64,000 nucleotides of DNA from Pleomorphovibrio marinus (lineage in GTDB: Bacteria; Bacteroidota; Bacteroidia; Cytophagales; Cyclobacteriaceae), in NCBI RefSeq assembly GCF_003347495.1, contig NZ_QCXY01000006.1, positions 1-64,000 of the forward strand. The letters run 5' to 3'. Every line of letters starts with the position of its first letter. Position 1 is the stretch's first letter. Both the position numbers and the translations under genes were made by a program. Below, piece by piece: positions 18,573-29,498 of the stretch. Under the pieces are notes generated by a model. The model worked only from the letters and a program-made list of their open reading frames with translations, was not told the DNA's origin and did not search any database.

Positions 18573-19495
18573 TCTACTTTTGGTTTTAATACAGGGTTAT
18601 CATGCAGACTTTTTAGTAAAAAACTCCCCATAAAGCCTCTCCAATAGGCCTTCAGGTGATCCCATTCTCTTTTTATCGCAAAATTGACCAAGCTTTTGGG
18701 TATGGCAACCATAAAATAGTAAGACGCGGTAAACAGAAACAGAGGCCAGGGAACATTTCTTCTTAAGAAAACCCATCGGTTTCTACTCATATAATAGGTT
18801 TTTAACAGAGAGTTTTTGCCAACGCTCATGGATTCCTTGTGAAGGATACATGCTGCTGGTTCATACCAGATTTCGTAACCCGCCTTTTTGATCCTTTCGC
18901 AATAATCCAATTCCTCATAATAGAGAAAAAAGAATTCGGCCATTAATCCCACATCCTCTACCACTTTTTTTGGTATGAACATGGCTGCACCATGTGCCAG
19001 ATGAGTGATGTAGGCCTGGTCATATTGGCCTTTATCGATTTCTTGAAAACCTATGCCTTTACCTCTGCCAGTGATGGGGTTTATATTTGTATATCCCGCA
19101 AATTGGATGATTTTCGGGGATTCGTAATAGCGTATTTTTGGGCACACCAAGCCAACTTTGGGGTTATTTTGACACCGAAGGATCAGGTTGTCCAAAACAT
19201 CCGGAAATACTTCCGTGTCATTATTTATTAAAAAGAAGTATTCCCCATTGGCCTCTTCCAGCCCCCGGTTGTTGCCCCCGGCAAAACCTTGGTTTTCCTT
19301 GTTTTTAATCAGTTTTACCTCTGGGAAAGCATCTAGGAGCGGACTGGGATCTTCTTTGGATGCGTTATCCACCACTATAATCTCAAAGTGGGGATAGGTC
19401 ACCTTCTGGAAGGATGCCAACATGCCAATGGTATGTTCCAGGCCATTGTAGTTGACTGTGATGACTGAAATTAATGGTTTGTCCATCTCAGGCAT
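18569..19495 (-). CDS. GT2-family glycosyltransferase (rhamnosyltransferase-like)
   Basis: This 308-residue GT-A enzyme opens with ISVITVNYNGLEHT, has IIVVDNASKEDP (about 40-51), NQGFAGGNNRGLEEANGEYFFLINNDTEV (DxD-like NDTE, about 92-95) and FFLYYEELDYCERIKKAGYEIWYEP. This set is typical of the RfbF/WbbL-like branch of GT2, often dTDP-rhamnosyltransferases. A C-terminal hydrophobic patch may tether it to the inner membrane. It overlaps the Wzy gene by 8 bp and the GT4 gene by 4 bp. The sugar is not proven. Confidence 0.9.
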   Translation of the reverse strand: MPEMDKPLISVITVNYNGLEHTIGMLASFQKVTYPHFEIIVVDNASKEDPSPLLDAFPEVKLIKNKENQGFAGGNNRGLEEANGEYFFLINNDTEVFPDVLDNLILRCQNNPKVGLVCPKIRYYESPKIIQFAGYTNINPITGRGKGIGFQEIDKGQYDQAYITHLAHGAAMFIPKKVVEDVGLMAEFFFLYYEELDYCERIKKAGYEIWYEPAACILHKESMSVGKNSLLKTYYMSRNRWVFLRRNVPWPLFLFTASYYFMVAIPKSLVNFAIKREWDHLKAYWRGFMGSFLLKSLHDNPVLKPKVE

Positions 19496-20918
19496 TTTTT
19501 TTGGTTTCTAGTTCATGGTCCAGGTGAGGGGCCAGATAGAAATAGGCCATGGACATGTATATAATTATCCCGGTAGGCATTTGGCCGAGTATGGGGTTGC
19601 CATAGCTGGAAAGCAAAATACCCACATATCCGGCAAATAAAGCCAACAATTTCTGTTTCAATTTTGGGTTTTTTACTTTCCAAATTTTGAATAAGGCCAT
19701 CAGGCCTATATAGGCCAGAATACCCAGGTGCAATATCAGGCCAACGACCCCCATTTCAGCCCAAATTTTCACAAACCAACTGTCGTTGGGTGTTTCGGCC
19801 AAGAAGGTGCCGGGGCTAAAACGTTGCCCCCAATAACCCGAGGTTCCTATTCCTCCTCCGAAGGGACGGTTTGCCAAATAGATAGCGAATTTTTGTTGGT
19901 TTACTTTCCTTACGTTTAAAGATGCATCCTGGGGATCCAGAGCAGATCTCAGTCTTCTCACCTGATAAACATCATTGCCAATAGTGGAAAATTTCAGGAA
20001 GGCAACAAAAATCCCCAATGCTACAAGACCCAAAAGCATGATTTTGAAATTCTTGGATGCAAACAGGTAAGCCAACATACCGCCCACAGGTACCACTAGG
20101 GCCCCTCGTGTTCCGGATAGTGCCATCATTACAAAAAACAACACTGCCATTCCTCCAAATGCCATTCTTAGGCGTTTGGAAAAAGGCCCCAATGCCAAAA
20201 TGGTCACTATAATGCCCATATGCGCTATACCTGCCCCAAATTGTCCTGCATCCGAGAAAAAAGAAAACACCCTCAGGTTTCCAAAAAGGATGTGTGTGGA
20301 CCTGGAGCCTTGATCAAGCCATCTATTCTCTGCCGCATCCAACCCAACATAATATTGTCTTAAACCCCAAAATGCAGCTAACAGGGAAAAAGCGAATATG
20401 ATCCTGAAGAAGCGGTTGAGATCCTTATTTTTATTGGCATACAGCAGGGTAAGGGGAATGGTTAGTAGCATATACAATGCAGTGCCCCTTACGGCATAAA
20501 CCCAGGCTGAAAGACTCCTGGCTTCCGGGTTGGCTAACTGGGCAATATTATAAAATACCCAAACCATTGTCACCAGCAGGAGGCTGTTTTTCGTTTTTTG
20601 AAAATCAACCTTTGCCTTACTTTGGAAAATAGCACTTATGACCCCCATGAATAAAGCAAAGTCCACTGAAAGCCCTAAGGGTATATTGTTGAGGTATCGT
20701 ATGGCACCTATGGAAACAAAGGCGCATACTAAAGTGACATCCAATCCCCTACTTGGGTTTTGAATCACCCAATACAAAAAGAATATGGCCACAGGCAGCA
20801 CAAACAAAGCCGCTATTCCGAGCATTCCGGTAACTACTACAAATACGGAAAACCCCGCTACGGCAATAGATGCCAAAAGCACAACCCCCCCCTTATTTGT
20901 TTTGATTACCTCCATCAA
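19488..20918 (-). CDS. Wzy/O-antigen-ligase-like membrane polymerase
   Basis: This 476-residue protein has about 10-12 hydrophobic segments and a large periplasmic loop (about 330-395) holding RPFGGGIGTSGYWGQRFSPGTFLAETPNDSWFVKIWAEMG, which matches the Wzy_C region of O-antigen ligases and polymerases. It probably polymerises repeat units at the periplasmic face. Context supports this: it sits between a Wzz-like gene (3-bp gap) and two glycosyltransferases with a flippase behind. Ligase and polymerase cannot be separated by sequence alone; the operon context favours polymerase. Confidence 0.85.
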   Translation of the reverse strand: MMEVIKTNKGGVVLLASIAVAGFSVFVVVTGMLGIAALFVLPVAIFFLYWVIQNPSRGLDVTLVCAFVSIGAIRYLNNIPLGLSVDFALFMGVISAIFQSKAKVDFQKTKNSLLLVTMVWVFYNIAQLANPEARSLSAWVYAVRGTALYMLLTIPLTLLYANKNKDLNRFFRIIFAFSLLAAFWGLRQYYVGLDAAENRWLDQGSRSTHILFGNLRVFSFFSDAGQFGAGIAHMGIIVTILALGPFSKRLRMAFGGMAVLFFVMMALSGTRGALVVPVGGMLAYLFASKNFKIMLLGLVALGIFVAFLKFSTIGNDVYQVRRLRSALDPQDASLNVRKVNQQKFAIYLANRPFGGGIGTSGYWGQRFSPGTFLAETPNDSWFVKIWAEMGVVGLILHLGILAYIGLMALFKIWKVKNPKLKQKLLALFAGYVGILLSSYGNPILGQMPTGIIIYMSMAYFYLAPHLDHELETKKNA

Positions 20919-20921
20919 GAT

Positions 20922-23069
20922 TTACGAAACCAGTTCTTTTACCTTTACCCTAATTTGACTTCTTCTTTTCGGGATTTCCCCGTTTAGGGCTTCAACCTCT
21001 TCTTCCTCCATTTTATTTACCCAAACCACATGTGGGATGGTTACGGTATTTCTCAGGTCTTCCATTTGGGAAGTATGAGAGAGGCTCCAGTTTCGTTTAG
21101 CATTCATTACCTGCACCAAAAGGTGGGCACTATTGATCAAGGTATAGTTGACATGGTTTTCCTGGAAATTAGGTAATTCAATGAATACATAATCGCTTTC
21201 CAAGTTTGAAAACCTATCTCTCCAAACTCTGTTTTGGGATTCATAGATGTCCTTTTCTGTATCGTAAAGAAAGGTTTCGCACCCTATATCACATCTGTTT
21301 TCTACCACATCCGGGCCATAGTAAATAGCTGATTGCCCCTTCTGTTGTATATCCTTTACCAATTGTTTTACCATAAAACTTTTCCCTTCCCACGGCATCA
21401 AGCTATAAACAATAATGACATGGGGCTTTTTCTCTGGGTTGAGGTATTGGTTTAGGTGGTTGAACATTTGTTTTCTCAACCGATGGAAAAGCTGGTATTT
21501 GAAAACATGCCGACCTAGCTTCGTTTGATCTACCCAGCCTCCTGCCACTTTCAGTCCAGTGATTTGTTGTGCTTTTTCAGCAGATCTTATCCGCGTGTCT
21601 ACCAGGAAAATGAAAATAATGGAGGAGACAATAAAAAAACCAGATCCAAAGAGACTGCCAGCTACCAATAGCTTTCTTTTGGATGGTAATGGTTTTTTTG
21701 GAAAAAACGGCTCATCAATGAGCTTTTGGGGAGAGGTCATCTCTAAGTCATATTTTTTGAGGTAAGCCATATTCAACCCGTGCAAAATAGATAGATACTG
21801 GTTTTCATTGACATCCACTTCCCTTTCCAGTCTTTTCAATTCTGCTCCCAGAGGTGCAAATTCTTCTATTTTATTGCTGAGGTAGGCTTTCCTTTCCTGC
21901 ATAACGTCCAAAGCCTGTACCTGCTCTTCATATTGCAGTTTCAGTTGCAACCATTCGTCCAGAGCTTGCCGTCTCTGTAATCCTTCAATGGAAATGTTGC
22001 TTTTGAAAAGTTTTTGGGACTCCGTCTCAATCTGGTTTTGTAATTCTTGAATATCCTGTTCTATGGCTGATGTGACTGCCGCATTTTCTTTTTGTAAAAA
22101 CACACCTTGCAACTGTTGGTTTTTGGCCACTATTTTGTCCTGCAAGGAATTGATGTTTCTGATAACATTCTGTCGTGTATCAAATCCCGCGAAAAGATTC
22201 TCGATTTTTTCTAGGTTGGACCGGGTGCCGGTTATTATCCTTTTTGACCTTTCTTCATCCTGCTCATGCTCCAGTTTGGCAATGTCCAAGTATTTTCCCT
22301 GCTCATAATAGTTCAGGATTCGGTTTTCAGTCATAAACTGCTTTAGGTTCGCTTCTGCTTCCTTGAGTTTTTCCTGAGCCAGTCGCATTTGATTTTCGAA
22401 GTAGGCAATGGAGTTGACGTTTTCCATTTCTTTGATGCGACCATATCGATTCATAAAGGCATCGGATATGTACTTTAAAGTATAATAGGTAATGCCAGCC
22501 TTATCAGATCTATAGATCACCTCCATCATATCGGAAGACGACTTCCTTGACACTTGAAGGTTGTCCATAATTTCCTGTATACTATAATGAGGGTGATCTC
22601 TCAATAAATAATCAATGGGTGAATCTTGGTTTTCTTTACTGTAGCCTAATATCCGCTCGTAGGTAGCTTCTAGGTCTCCAGTAACTACCAAACTATTCCT
22701 TAGGGATTCAGGGATATGTTTTTTTAGCTCCTTAAGGTCATTCTCATCCAATATAGATGGATCCGGGGTTTTTTGGTATAGATGTAAGGAAAGTAGCCGT
22801 AAGGAAGCAGTCGTGAGGGTTTCCCTGGATTTGAGCAGTAGTGTCAAGTTATCAAACAAATTGTTTGAAGTGTAAAAATCCATCCTATGGGTTCCCCCGT
22901 CGTTTACTCCTTGGTCAGAAGTGGGATTGGTGAATATTACAGTAGAACTTTCGTATTTTTGCGGCAGTGTTTTCGAGAGAAAAAACACAACTATGCCAAC
23001 GAATAGTGGCACTAGGATTATCCAGTACTTATGGGTTAGCAGTAGCCTGATAAGTTGTCTCAAATTCAT
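20922..23069 (-). CDS. Wzz/GumC-like chain-length and export protein with degenerate kinase domain
   Basis: This 715-residue inner-membrane protein has a first TM segment (about 14-32), a long periplasmic region with coiled coil (about 215-440) and a second TM segment (about 487-511). The cytoplasmic tail (about 530-690) resembles a BY-type tyrosine kinase but is degraded: the P-loop reads MPWEGKSF in place of PGEGKST, the Walker A' aspartate motif is not visible (AIYYGPDVV), the Walker B position reads FIELPNF in place of IIDTPP, and no C-terminal Tyr cluster exists. It probably controls chain length or couples polymerisation to export without kinase activity. It overlaps the TolC-like gene by 4 bp. 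Confidence 0.88.
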   Translation of the reverse strand: MNLRQLIRLLLTHKYWIILVPLFVGIVVFFLSKTLPQKYESSTVIFTNPTSDQGVNDGGTHRMDFYTSNNLFDNLTLLLKSRETLTTASLRLLSLHLYQKTPDPSILDENDLKELKKHIPESLRNSLVVTGDLEATYERILGYSKENQDSPIDYLLRDHPHYSIQEIMDNLQVSRKSSSDMMEVIYRSDKAGITYYTLKYISDAFMNRYGRIKEMENVNSIAYFENQMRLAQEKLKEAEANLKQFMTENRILNYYEQGKYLDIAKLEHEQDEERSKRIITGTRSNLEKIENLFAGFDTRQNVIRNINSLQDKIVAKNQQLQGVFLQKENAAVTSAIEQDIQELQNQIETESQKLFKSNISIEGLQRRQALDEWLQLKLQYEEQVQALDVMQERKAYLSNKIEEFAPLGAELKRLEREVDVNENQYLSILHGLNMAYLKKYDLEMTSPQKLIDEPFFPKKPLPSKRKLLVAGSLFGSGFFIVSSIIFIFLVDTRIRSAEKAQQITGLKVAGGWVDQTKLGRHVFKYQLFHRLRKQMFNHLNQYLNPEKKPHVIIVYSLMPWEGKSFMVKQLVKDIQQKGQSAIYYGPDVVENRCDIGCETFLYDTEKDIYESQNRVWRDRFSNLESDYVFIELPNFQENHVNYTLINSAHLLVQVMNAKRNWSLSHTSQMEDLRNTVTIPHVVWVNKMEEEEVEALNGEIPKRRSQIRVKVKELVS

Positions 23070-23818
23070 GGTTTCCTCCTTATTTCGCTTAGTGGTCTGC
23101 CTAAAAGTACCTCCAACTTTTGCGAAGCGACCATAAAATTGGCCCTTGCATTTTCATATTCAGACTGAGCTATGGCATAGATCTCCGCATTCCGCACATA
23201 GCTAGTGCCCTCTATATCCCCACTTACATACTCCAGCTCCAACTGAACCAGGTTGTTTTTAGCTTTTTGCTGCATTTCGAAACGGATATTTATCAGTTTT
23301 TGCGCCAAAAGAAGGTTGTTATATTGCTCTATCACTTGATTGGCTATCACGAGTTCCATTTCTTGGGTTTTATGATAGGTGGCCAAAAGTTCCTGTTCCT
23401 GATACCTAATTCTATCTTTCCTTGTGAAAATTTCGGAAAGAGGAATGCTCACATTGGCTCCTGCGCGGTATCCATTGGCAATATTGGAAAGATCAGTGGC
23501 TTGGGATCCGGTGGCCACTATGGCCTGGTTGCCATACCCATAGTCGAAATATCCCCGTACTAGATTGCTCCAGGACTTCTTTTCAATTTTCACCCTGGAC
23601 TCAGCGGAGCCTATTAGAGCCTCATTGAGCTTGATCGTAGGATGATAGGAAAGGGACATTTCTATCAAAGAATCCAGCGTCGGCAATTGACGTTCTATGC
23701 CCAAATTCAGGTTAAAGCCGTCGATACGGTTTATCTCTTCCTGGGCCCAACTTTTTTCAAAAAATACCAGCATAAAAAAGCTGAAAACAAATAATCTTAA
23801 CATAGGGCTTTCAATCAC
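23066..23818 (-). CDS. Short TolC-family outer-membrane efflux-like protein
   Basis: This 250-residue exported protein (signal peptide about 1-25, ending SWAQ) carries one OEP-type repeat: LPTLDSLIEMSLSYHPTIKLNEALI at the start, then coiled-coil helices, a strand region (GYRAGANVSIPLSEIF) and a second helical hairpin ending EVLLGRPLSEI. TolC proteins usually have two repeats and 420-480 residues, so this is a half-size member. It is the first gene of the exopolysaccharide operon, suggesting a role in outer-membrane export. The stop lies within the start of the Wzz-like gene. No Wza-type export lipoprotein is encoded nearby. Confidence 0.8.
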   Translation of the reverse strand: MIESPMLRLFVFSFFMLVFFEKSWAQEEINRIDGFNLNLGIERQLPTLDSLIEMSLSYHPTIKLNEALIGSAESRVKIEKKSWSNLVRGYFDYGYGNQAIVATGSQATDLSNIANGYRAGANVSIPLSEIFTRKDRIRYQEQELLATYHKTQEMELVIANQVIEQYNNLLLAQKLINIRFEMQQKAKNNLVQLELEYVSGDIEGTSYVRNAEIYAIAQSEYENARANFMVASQKLEVLLGRPLSEIRRKP

Positions 23819-23991
23819 AATTTTACCAATTTCATTTATCTATATTTAAATCTCATTTTTTTAAATATGTAAAATTATTCATTGGTTATTTTGCTTATTT
23901 TGAAATAAAAGTACTATTTTTTTTAAAATATCCGTTATTTTTGAGATTAATATTTCATCTCCTATATTCAAGGTGTTAACCAATTTTTGTT

Positions 23992-24642
23992 ATGATCAGG
24001 GAAAAATTTGCACAAAAGCTGTCGCTAAAAAGTAAGGAATACTATGGCAGACCGTATGCAAGTCGCAGGGAAAAATACCATGTGATATCCCTGGTAGCCA
24101 AAGAAATCGTCAACGGGTTGGTTCGTTTTCTCAATGGGAAATTTAGGTTGAGAAATTGTAGTACGGGCAGCTGGATCAGTGTGAGAGGACCTTTACGGGT
24201 GGAAGCCAAAGGAAGCATAGTGATAGGGGATCATGTAAGCATTTGGTCCCATATAGGTACTACGCAGTTATACGCAGGCCCTGGAGCGGTTTTGAAGATT
24301 GGGGACAATACATTTGTCAACACCGACACCATTATTTCGGCCAGTATGTCCATTCAAATTGGGAGAAATGTGCAAATTGCTAACCAGGTAATTATGATGG
24401 ACGGAGATTTTCATGGTGTGGATGATAGAGATGCACTTAAATTTGGTGAGATTGTAATCGAGGATGACGCCTGGATAGCCACTAGGGCTATGATATTGAA
24501 GGGTGTCACTATAGGGAGAGGAGCTACGGTGGCCGCCGGTGCTGTGGTAACCAAAGATGTAGCCCCATATACTTTGGTGGGAGGAGTTCCCGCAAAGGTG
24601 ATAAGAGAAGTTCATAGGCCTGAGGCCTGTATTGCCAGTTGA
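23992..24642 (+). CDS. Hexapeptide-repeat acyltransferase
   Basis: This 216-residue left-handed beta-helix acyltransferase probably O-acetylates a sugar of the exopolysaccharide. Hexapeptide turns run through about 60-195 (VRGPLRVEAKGSIVIGDHVS, GDNTFVNTDTIIS, IEDDAWIATRAMILKGVTIGRGATVAAGAVVTKDV), ending in YTLVGGVPAKVIRE, the standard end of the WcaF/LacA/CysE-type fold. The catalytic His is likely in GDFHGVDD (about 139-146). It is divergent from the exopolysaccharide operon, sharing its 173-bp AT-rich upstream region, which probably holds promoters in both directions; a TATTTTTG sequence at 23936-23943 fits a Bacteroidota -7 box. Confidence 0.88.
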   Translation: MIREKFAQKLSLKSKEYYGRPYASRREKYHVISLVAKEIVNGLVRFLNGKFRLRNCSTGSWISVRGPLRVEAKGSIVIGDHVSIWSHIGTTQLYAGPGAVLKIGDNTFVNTDTIISASMSIQIGRNVQIANQVIMMDGDFHGVDDRDALKFGEIVIEDDAWIATRAMILKGVTIGRGATVAAGAVVTKDVAPYTLVGGVPAKVIREVHRPEACIAS

Positions 24643-24674
24643 TATAAATTACAACCCTACTTAATACTTATTTT

Positions 24675-25373
24675 ATGTTGAATTGTTTAGTAATCGATGA
24701 TGATAGGGCTACCATAGAAATACTGTCATTTTACATCTCAAAAACAAAGGATATGAAGCTAAAAGCTTCGTTTTTTGATGCGATAGAAGGCCTCAACTAC
24801 TTGAAGGAAAATAAATCTGAGATTGACTTGATTTTCTTGGACATCGAGATGCCGGAGATGAATGGTTTCGAGATTTTAAAGCATAGTCAATATGAGGGTG
24901 CCTTAATAATTATTTCTGCCAACAACGAAAATGCCATCTCTGCTTTTGAGACAAATGCCTGCTATTACTTGCCCAAGCCGTTTTCATACGACCATTTTTT
25001 GAGGGGGCTTGAAAAATGCAAGGAGACATCGATTAAAATTGATCCCGATGCCTATTCTAAGGATTTTATCTTTGTGAAAGACGAAAGGATTTTTAAAAAG
25101 ATCCTTTTTTCGGAGATACATTATTGTGAAGGGAAAGGAGACTATATCAGCTTGAAATGCAGTAGTAACAACTACGTCATCAAATCCACTATTTCGAATT
25201 TTGTGGAGAAACTTAACGGCCAGCCGGCATTTATCCAGGTACACAGGTCCTACGTCATAAACCTTCATTTTCTCACGGATTTCGACAACGAAACTGCAGT
25301 GGTGTCTGGCAAGATCATTCCTATTGGTGCCAAGTACAGAGAACAACTAAAAAACAGCGTTAAATTCCTGTAA
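24675..25373 (+). CDS. LytTR-family response regulator
   Basis: This 232-residue two-component regulator has an N-terminal receiver domain (acidic cluster D8-D10, phospho-acceptor D56 in FLDIEMPEMNG, conserved K101 in LPKPF) and a C-terminal LytTR DNA-binding domain (about 132-232; GDYISL, VHRSYVINL). It starts 32 bp after the acyltransferase and is probably co-transcribed with it, which ties it to exopolysaccharide control. Its stop is 3 bp from the stop of the convergent hybrid kinase gene. A partner kinase of LytS/YehU type is not in the window. Confidence 0.93.
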   Translation: MLNCLVIDDDRATIEILSFYISKTKDMKLKASFFDAIEGLNYLKENKSEIDLIFLDIEMPEMNGFEILKHSQYEGALIIISANNENAISAFETNACYYLPKPFSYDHFLRGLEKCKETSIKIDPDAYSKDFIFVKDERIFKKILFSEIHYCEGKGDYISLKCSSNNYVIKSTISNFVEKLNGQPAFIQVHRSYVINLHFLTDFDNETAVVSGKIIPIGAKYREQLKNSVKFL

Positions 25374-25376
25374 TTT

Positions 25377-28300
25377 TTATTCCTTGAGGTAATTTTCGAT
25401 CAGGGTATGCACCAGTGCTTCTTCTTGGCTGAACTCATCCAACAAATGTTGAGCTTCTTTCTCAATAAATTCAGGCAGGCTTTCAAAGGTCTTGGCGATG
25501 CTCAGCATTCTTTCAAGCCCGGCAGTCATTGCAGAGCCTTTAAGTTTATGCCCTTCCCGGTTGAGCCCATCAAGATCTGCACAAGAGACACACTCAGCCA
25601 GCCTTTTTTTCGAAATTTTCATTTCTTTTAGGGTAAGCTTTAGCACTTCATTAATGATGGTAGGTTCATCCCCTATATATTCCTTGAGTTTTTCCACATC
25701 AAAATGAAGCTTACTCCCCTGAGGCACCTCCCCGGATGTATTGGGAGTGTTTACCTCATTTTTGAGGATAGGCTCTGAATTTGTCCCCCTACTTTTGGGC
25801 AACCATTTTTCGAATATTTCCTTAATGGTAGATTCAATGATGGGTTTAGGCACAAAGTCCACCATCCCTGCTTCCAAGCACTTTTCTTTTTCTCCTCTTA
25901 CATTCCCCGCCGTAACAGCAACTATGGGTATATTGGCCAAATTAGGACTTTCCTTAATAGCCAGGTTTGCCTCATACCCACTCATTTCGGGCATCTGAAT
26001 ATCCATCAAGATTATTTCGGGAACCACCTTTTGGGCAATCTCCACGGCTTCCAACCCATTTGAGGCTTCAAAGATTTCAGCCTGTGGTGCCAACTTCTTT
26101 ACTAAGGTTTTTGCCAAAAACAAATTGATTTTATTGTCTTCGGCTATCAATACCTTAAAATGTTTTGGAATAGAACCGATCATGCTTTCGTCTTCTCCTT
26201 TAATCGAAACCAATTGGCTTTTCCCTTCCTTTACTAATGTCTTCAGTGCTTTGGTGAAACTATCCAGTTTAATAGGCTTTGACAACTTGGAGGAAATTCT
26301 CAATTCGCGGCATCGTTGAAAGATAAAGTCGTCGTCTGTTGAGCTATGAAGCAGTAAAACAGGGATTTCTCGTTGGTATTTTGGGGAATTTTCCCTGATT
26401 TTTTCTATGGTTTCAAGCCCATCCATAAAAGGCATATTAAAGTCCATCAATATGACGTCATAGGTAGGGTATTCCTCCAATTTTTGTAAGGCCTCAAACC
26501 CATTATGGGCTTCTTCCGTTTGGATTTGGTGCAGGGTCAGCATTTCGGTAATAATGAGCCTGTTGTTTGAGTTGTCATCGACTACCAAGGCTCTTTTGAT
26601 AGCGGAAAGGTCTATGTCTTGGTCTGACTCCCCTTTTTCGTATCTTAAGTTAAGGTCAAAATAAAAAGTGCTGCCTTTTTCCAATTCACTATTGAGCTTA
26701 AGACCACTATCCATCATTCCCAGTAGTTTATTGGAAATGGTTAGACCGAGTCCGGTTCCCCCGTATTTTTTTGTGGTGGATCCATCTTCTTGAGAAAATG
26801 CCTCGAAAATCTTTTCTTGGTTTTCCATCGAAATACCGATGCCTGTATCTCTTACCTCAAACCTGAATATGGCTTTATTCTCCTCCATCATTTTCTTCAA
26901 CCCTACTTTCAATTCTATTTCACCCTCTTTGGTAAACTTCACAGCATTTCCGAGAAGGTTAATGATAATTTGTTTGAGCCGGATATCGTCCACAAATATG
27001 TACCGGGGCATTTCAGGAGAGAGGTTCAGAAGGATCTCTATACCTTTTTGTTGGGCTTGGTAGGATATGACATCTGTAGCTTGGCCAGAAACTTCAAAAA
27101 TGTCCGCCTTATTAATATCCAATTCCAGTTTTCCCGCTTCGATTTTTGAAAAATCCAGGATGTCATTGATGATGTTCAGCAGAGTATTTGCGGATTGATT
27201 TACAATGTTGATATATTGAAGTTGTGCATCTGAAAGTTCGGTTTTTACTAGCAAGTCCGTAAAGCCAATAATTCCATTAAGTGGGGTTCGGATCTCATGA
27301 CTCATATTGGCCAAAAACTCCGATTTTGCAAAGCTGGCTTGCTCGGCATGCTCTTTTGCTTCTACCAGTTTTTCCTCAAGGTTCTTTCGGTTGATGGCAT
27401 TGCTAATGCTAATCGCAAAACTTTTAAGCAGGGAAATCTCAGCATCGGACCACACCCTTTCGTTGGTGCAGTCATCGTACCCCGTGAACCCCCAGAATTC
27501 ACCCTGATTGAATATGGGAATGAGCAGAATGGACTTGATCATCTGGGGCTCCAGGAAAAGGCGGGTAGGGTTGTTTTCTGGCATCTGGGAAACGATGGTA
27601 ATAAAGGGTTGCCCTGCTTCCAATGGATTCACAAGATCGCCAAAAAACCCCATGGGGATGTTCTGCAAGTTGGGGTTGTCAATTTGGGAATCAGCCTCAT
27701 CGGCACTCCATTCGAAGCGTTGGGAGCAAAACTTGTTCCCCTCCTCATCCAAGGAGTTCTTGAAGAAATAGACCCTGTCCACATTGGCAGCTTTTCCGAT
27801 CAACTCCAAGGAATTGGATATTGCCTGGTAAAGTTTCCTATTCGATAAAAGCTCATCTGTAGCAATAGATATGGCATGGAGCATTTGCTCCTTTTGAATT
27901 AACTGCTCCTCATTTTTGACCAAATCATTGATGTTTTGTACCGTGCCATAGAGGTAGATTAGTTCACCTTCATCTACGTGCGCGTCTCCTATAGATCTCC
28001 CCCATATCTCCTTTCCCTTGGCAGTGATGAGTTTGAATCGTTCGTCCCATGGTTTTCCATATTCGATGGCCATCTGGATCAATTCTTGGATTCTTTGTCT
28101 ATGTTTTCCTTCCTTATAGAAGAGGATAGTTTTATCCAAGGAGGGAATATAACCTTCGTCAACTTCCAAAATCCGGAACGTGTTATCGGTCCAACTCAAT
28201 GATTTTTTCTTCAAGTCATATCTCCATCCACCCACTTTCGCCATTACATGGGTCTGGTTTAGCAACTCCTTTGCATTTTGGATGCTTTTTTCCAGGCGAA

Positions 28301-29498
28301 GCCGTTCGGTAACATCTATTGAGTTTCCAATAATGTATTGGTTCCCATTGATGTCCTTTTCCAGGGTATTGCTATATAACCATACTTTGTAAGTTCCGTT
28401 GGCTTGCTTTGTAGTCATTAATCCCTTGCATTGCCCCTCGGTGCTGATCAACTCGAAATAGGGAGGGATCTCTTTGTGGAACTTCTTGGGGATAATATCC
28501 TGTAAGGATTTGCCCAAAAGATCCTCCACCGAATACCCCAGTAAACGGGCTCCATAGTTGTTCACACTCAAAAATTTGCCCTCTAAATCATGGGTAAGCA
28601 TTAAACCCTGGCTATTTTCAAAAAAAGAACGGAATTTGTTTTCACTGATTAAGAGTTTGTTTTCTTTTTCAGTTTCCTCAGAGATGTCTCGCCCTATGGC
28701 GAATATCCATTTGTTTCTGTCATCCGAAGTAGCCGTCCAGGAAAAAATTTTATGGCCGTTGTTTTTCGTTTTAAGTCTATGTTTGAATTGCAAGGATTTT
28801 TGCTCCTTGATTAGGTCTTGAATTTTCTCCTGAGTATAGTCTACATCATCGGGGTGGATATAATCCTGGATTGCTTTATTGGAAATTTCTTCTGCATCAT
28901 AACCTAAAATATGCTTGAAGGAATTATTTACTCTAATAAATTTCCCGTCATACCTAAGCACACAGATCAAATCTTCAGAAAGTTGAAGTGCCTTTCCAAG
29001 AAGTTTTTCTTCAAAACGTTGGTTTTGTTCCTTTAGCTGATCCAGGGCTTGATTCACCAATAGCTCTAACCCAGAGGCCTGATTTTGGGTAATAGCTAGG
29101 TTGCCATTGCCCAAAGTCACCAGACCACCTATTAAAAACGCTTCCTCATCCATTAAAGGTAAAACCTTCATTTGCTCTTGCTCGGCAGTTGCTGAAAAGG
29201 TAAAATAGGAGGATGGGCTGGTGTTTTTAGCAAGGCAATCGACCAGGTTCTTCTCTTCACTTAACTCATTCAAAAGCAATATAAAATCCTCATGGACAGT
29301 GACCTCTTCCTTGTCTATTCCATATGCAGACTTAATCCAAGCATCTCCGCTTTCCACAAAGATCAGCAGAGCCACAGGATTTCCTGACAAGAACGAAGTG
29401 AGTTTCACGATCCTTTCAAAGACCGGGTTGCTTACTCCTTTACCCAAATAGTATTTTTTTTGGTTCTTACCTTTGGAAAATTCGTTTTGGGTGTCCAT
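25377..29498 (-). CDS. Multi-PAS hybrid histidine kinase with two receivers and Hpt
   Basis: This 1373-residue phosphorelay protein has no clear TM segment. In order: an N-terminal GAF-like sensor region (about 20-155), three PAS domains (about 165-275, 285-395, 410-525), a GAF domain (about 545-700), HisKA (phospho-His near 735 in [11 protein letters not shown]), HATPase (to about 950; [10 protein letters not shown] near 916), receiver 1 (Asp near 1018, [11 protein letters not shown]), receiver 2 (Asp near 1166, [11 protein letters not shown]) and Hpt (His near 1316, EGHKLKGSA). The whole relay is thus in one chain, and phosphate may pass on to a separate receiver such as the one encoded at 35264-35641 or the LytTR regulator (inference). 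It is monocistronic and convergent with the LytTR gene. Confidence 0.93.
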   Translation of the reverse strand: MDTQNEFSKGKNQKKYYLGKGVSNPVFERIVKLTSFLSGNPVALLIFVESGDAWIKSAYGIDKEEVTVHEDFILLLNELSEEKNLVDCLAKNTSPSSYFTFSATAEQEQMKVLPLMDEEAFLIGGLVTLGNGNLAITQNQASGLELLVNQALDQLKEQNQRFEEKLLGKALQLSEDLICVLRYDGKFIRVNNSFKHILGYDAEEISNKAIQDYIHPDDVDYTQEKIQDLIKEQKSLQFKHRLKTKNNGHKIFSWTATSDDRNKWIFAIGRDISEETEKENKLLISENKFRSFFENSQGLMLTHDLEGKFLSVNNYGARLLGYSVEDLLGKSLQDIIPKKFHKEIPPYFELISTEGQCKGLMTTKQANGTYKVWLYSNTLEKDINGNQYIIGNSIDVTERLRLEKSIQNAKELLNQTHVMAKVGGWRYDLKKKSLSWTDNTFRILEVDEGYIPSLDKTILFYKEGKHRQRIQELIQMAIEYGKPWDERFKLITAKGKEIWGRSIGDAHVDEGELIYLYGTVQNINDLVKNEEQLIQKEQMLHAISIATDELLSNRKLYQAISNSLELIGKAANVDRVYFFKNSLDEEGNKFCSQRFEWSADEADSQIDNPNLQNIPMGFFGDLVNPLEAGQPFITIVSQMPENNPTRLFLEPQMIKSILLIPIFNQGEFWGFTGYDDCTNERVWSDAEISLLKSFAISISNAINRKNLEEKLVEAKEHAEQASFAKSEFLANMSHEIRTPLNGIIGFTDLLVKTELSDAQLQYINIVNQSANTLLNIINDILDFSKIEAGKLELDINKADIFEVSGQATDVISYQAQQKGIEILLNLSPEMPRYIFVDDIRLKQIIINLLGNAVKFTKEGEIELKVGLKKMMEENKAIFRFEVRDTGIGISMENQEKIFEAFSQEDGSTTKKYGGTGLGLTISNKLLGMMDSGLKLNSELEKGSTFYFDLNLRYEKGESDQDIDLSAIKRALVVDDNSNNRLIITEMLTLHQIQTEEAHNGFEALQKLEEYPTYDVILMDFNMPFMDGLETIEKIRENSPKYQREIPVLLLHSSTDDDFIFQRCRELRISSKLSKPIKLDSFTKALKTLVKEGKSQLVSIKGEDESMIGSIPKHFKVLIAEDNKINLFLAKTLVKKLAPQAEIFEASNGLEAVEIAQKVVPEIILMDIQMPEMSGYEANLAIKESPNLANIPIVAVTAGNVRGEKEKCLEAGMVDFVPKPIIESTIKEIFEKWLPKSRGTNSEPILKNEVNTPNTSGEVPQGSKLHFDVEKLKEYIGDEPTIINEVLKLTLKEMKISKKRLAECVSCADLDGLNREGHKLKGSAMTAGLERMLSIAKTFESLPEFIEKEAQHLLDEFSQEEALVHTLIENYLKE

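Noticed and set aside
20922-21420. Active tyrosine autokinase domain in the Wzz-like protein
   Set aside because: Key Walker residues and the Tyr cluster are missing.
25364-25380. Operon of the LytTR regulator and the hybrid kinase
   Set aside because: They are convergent, with stop codons 3 bp apart.
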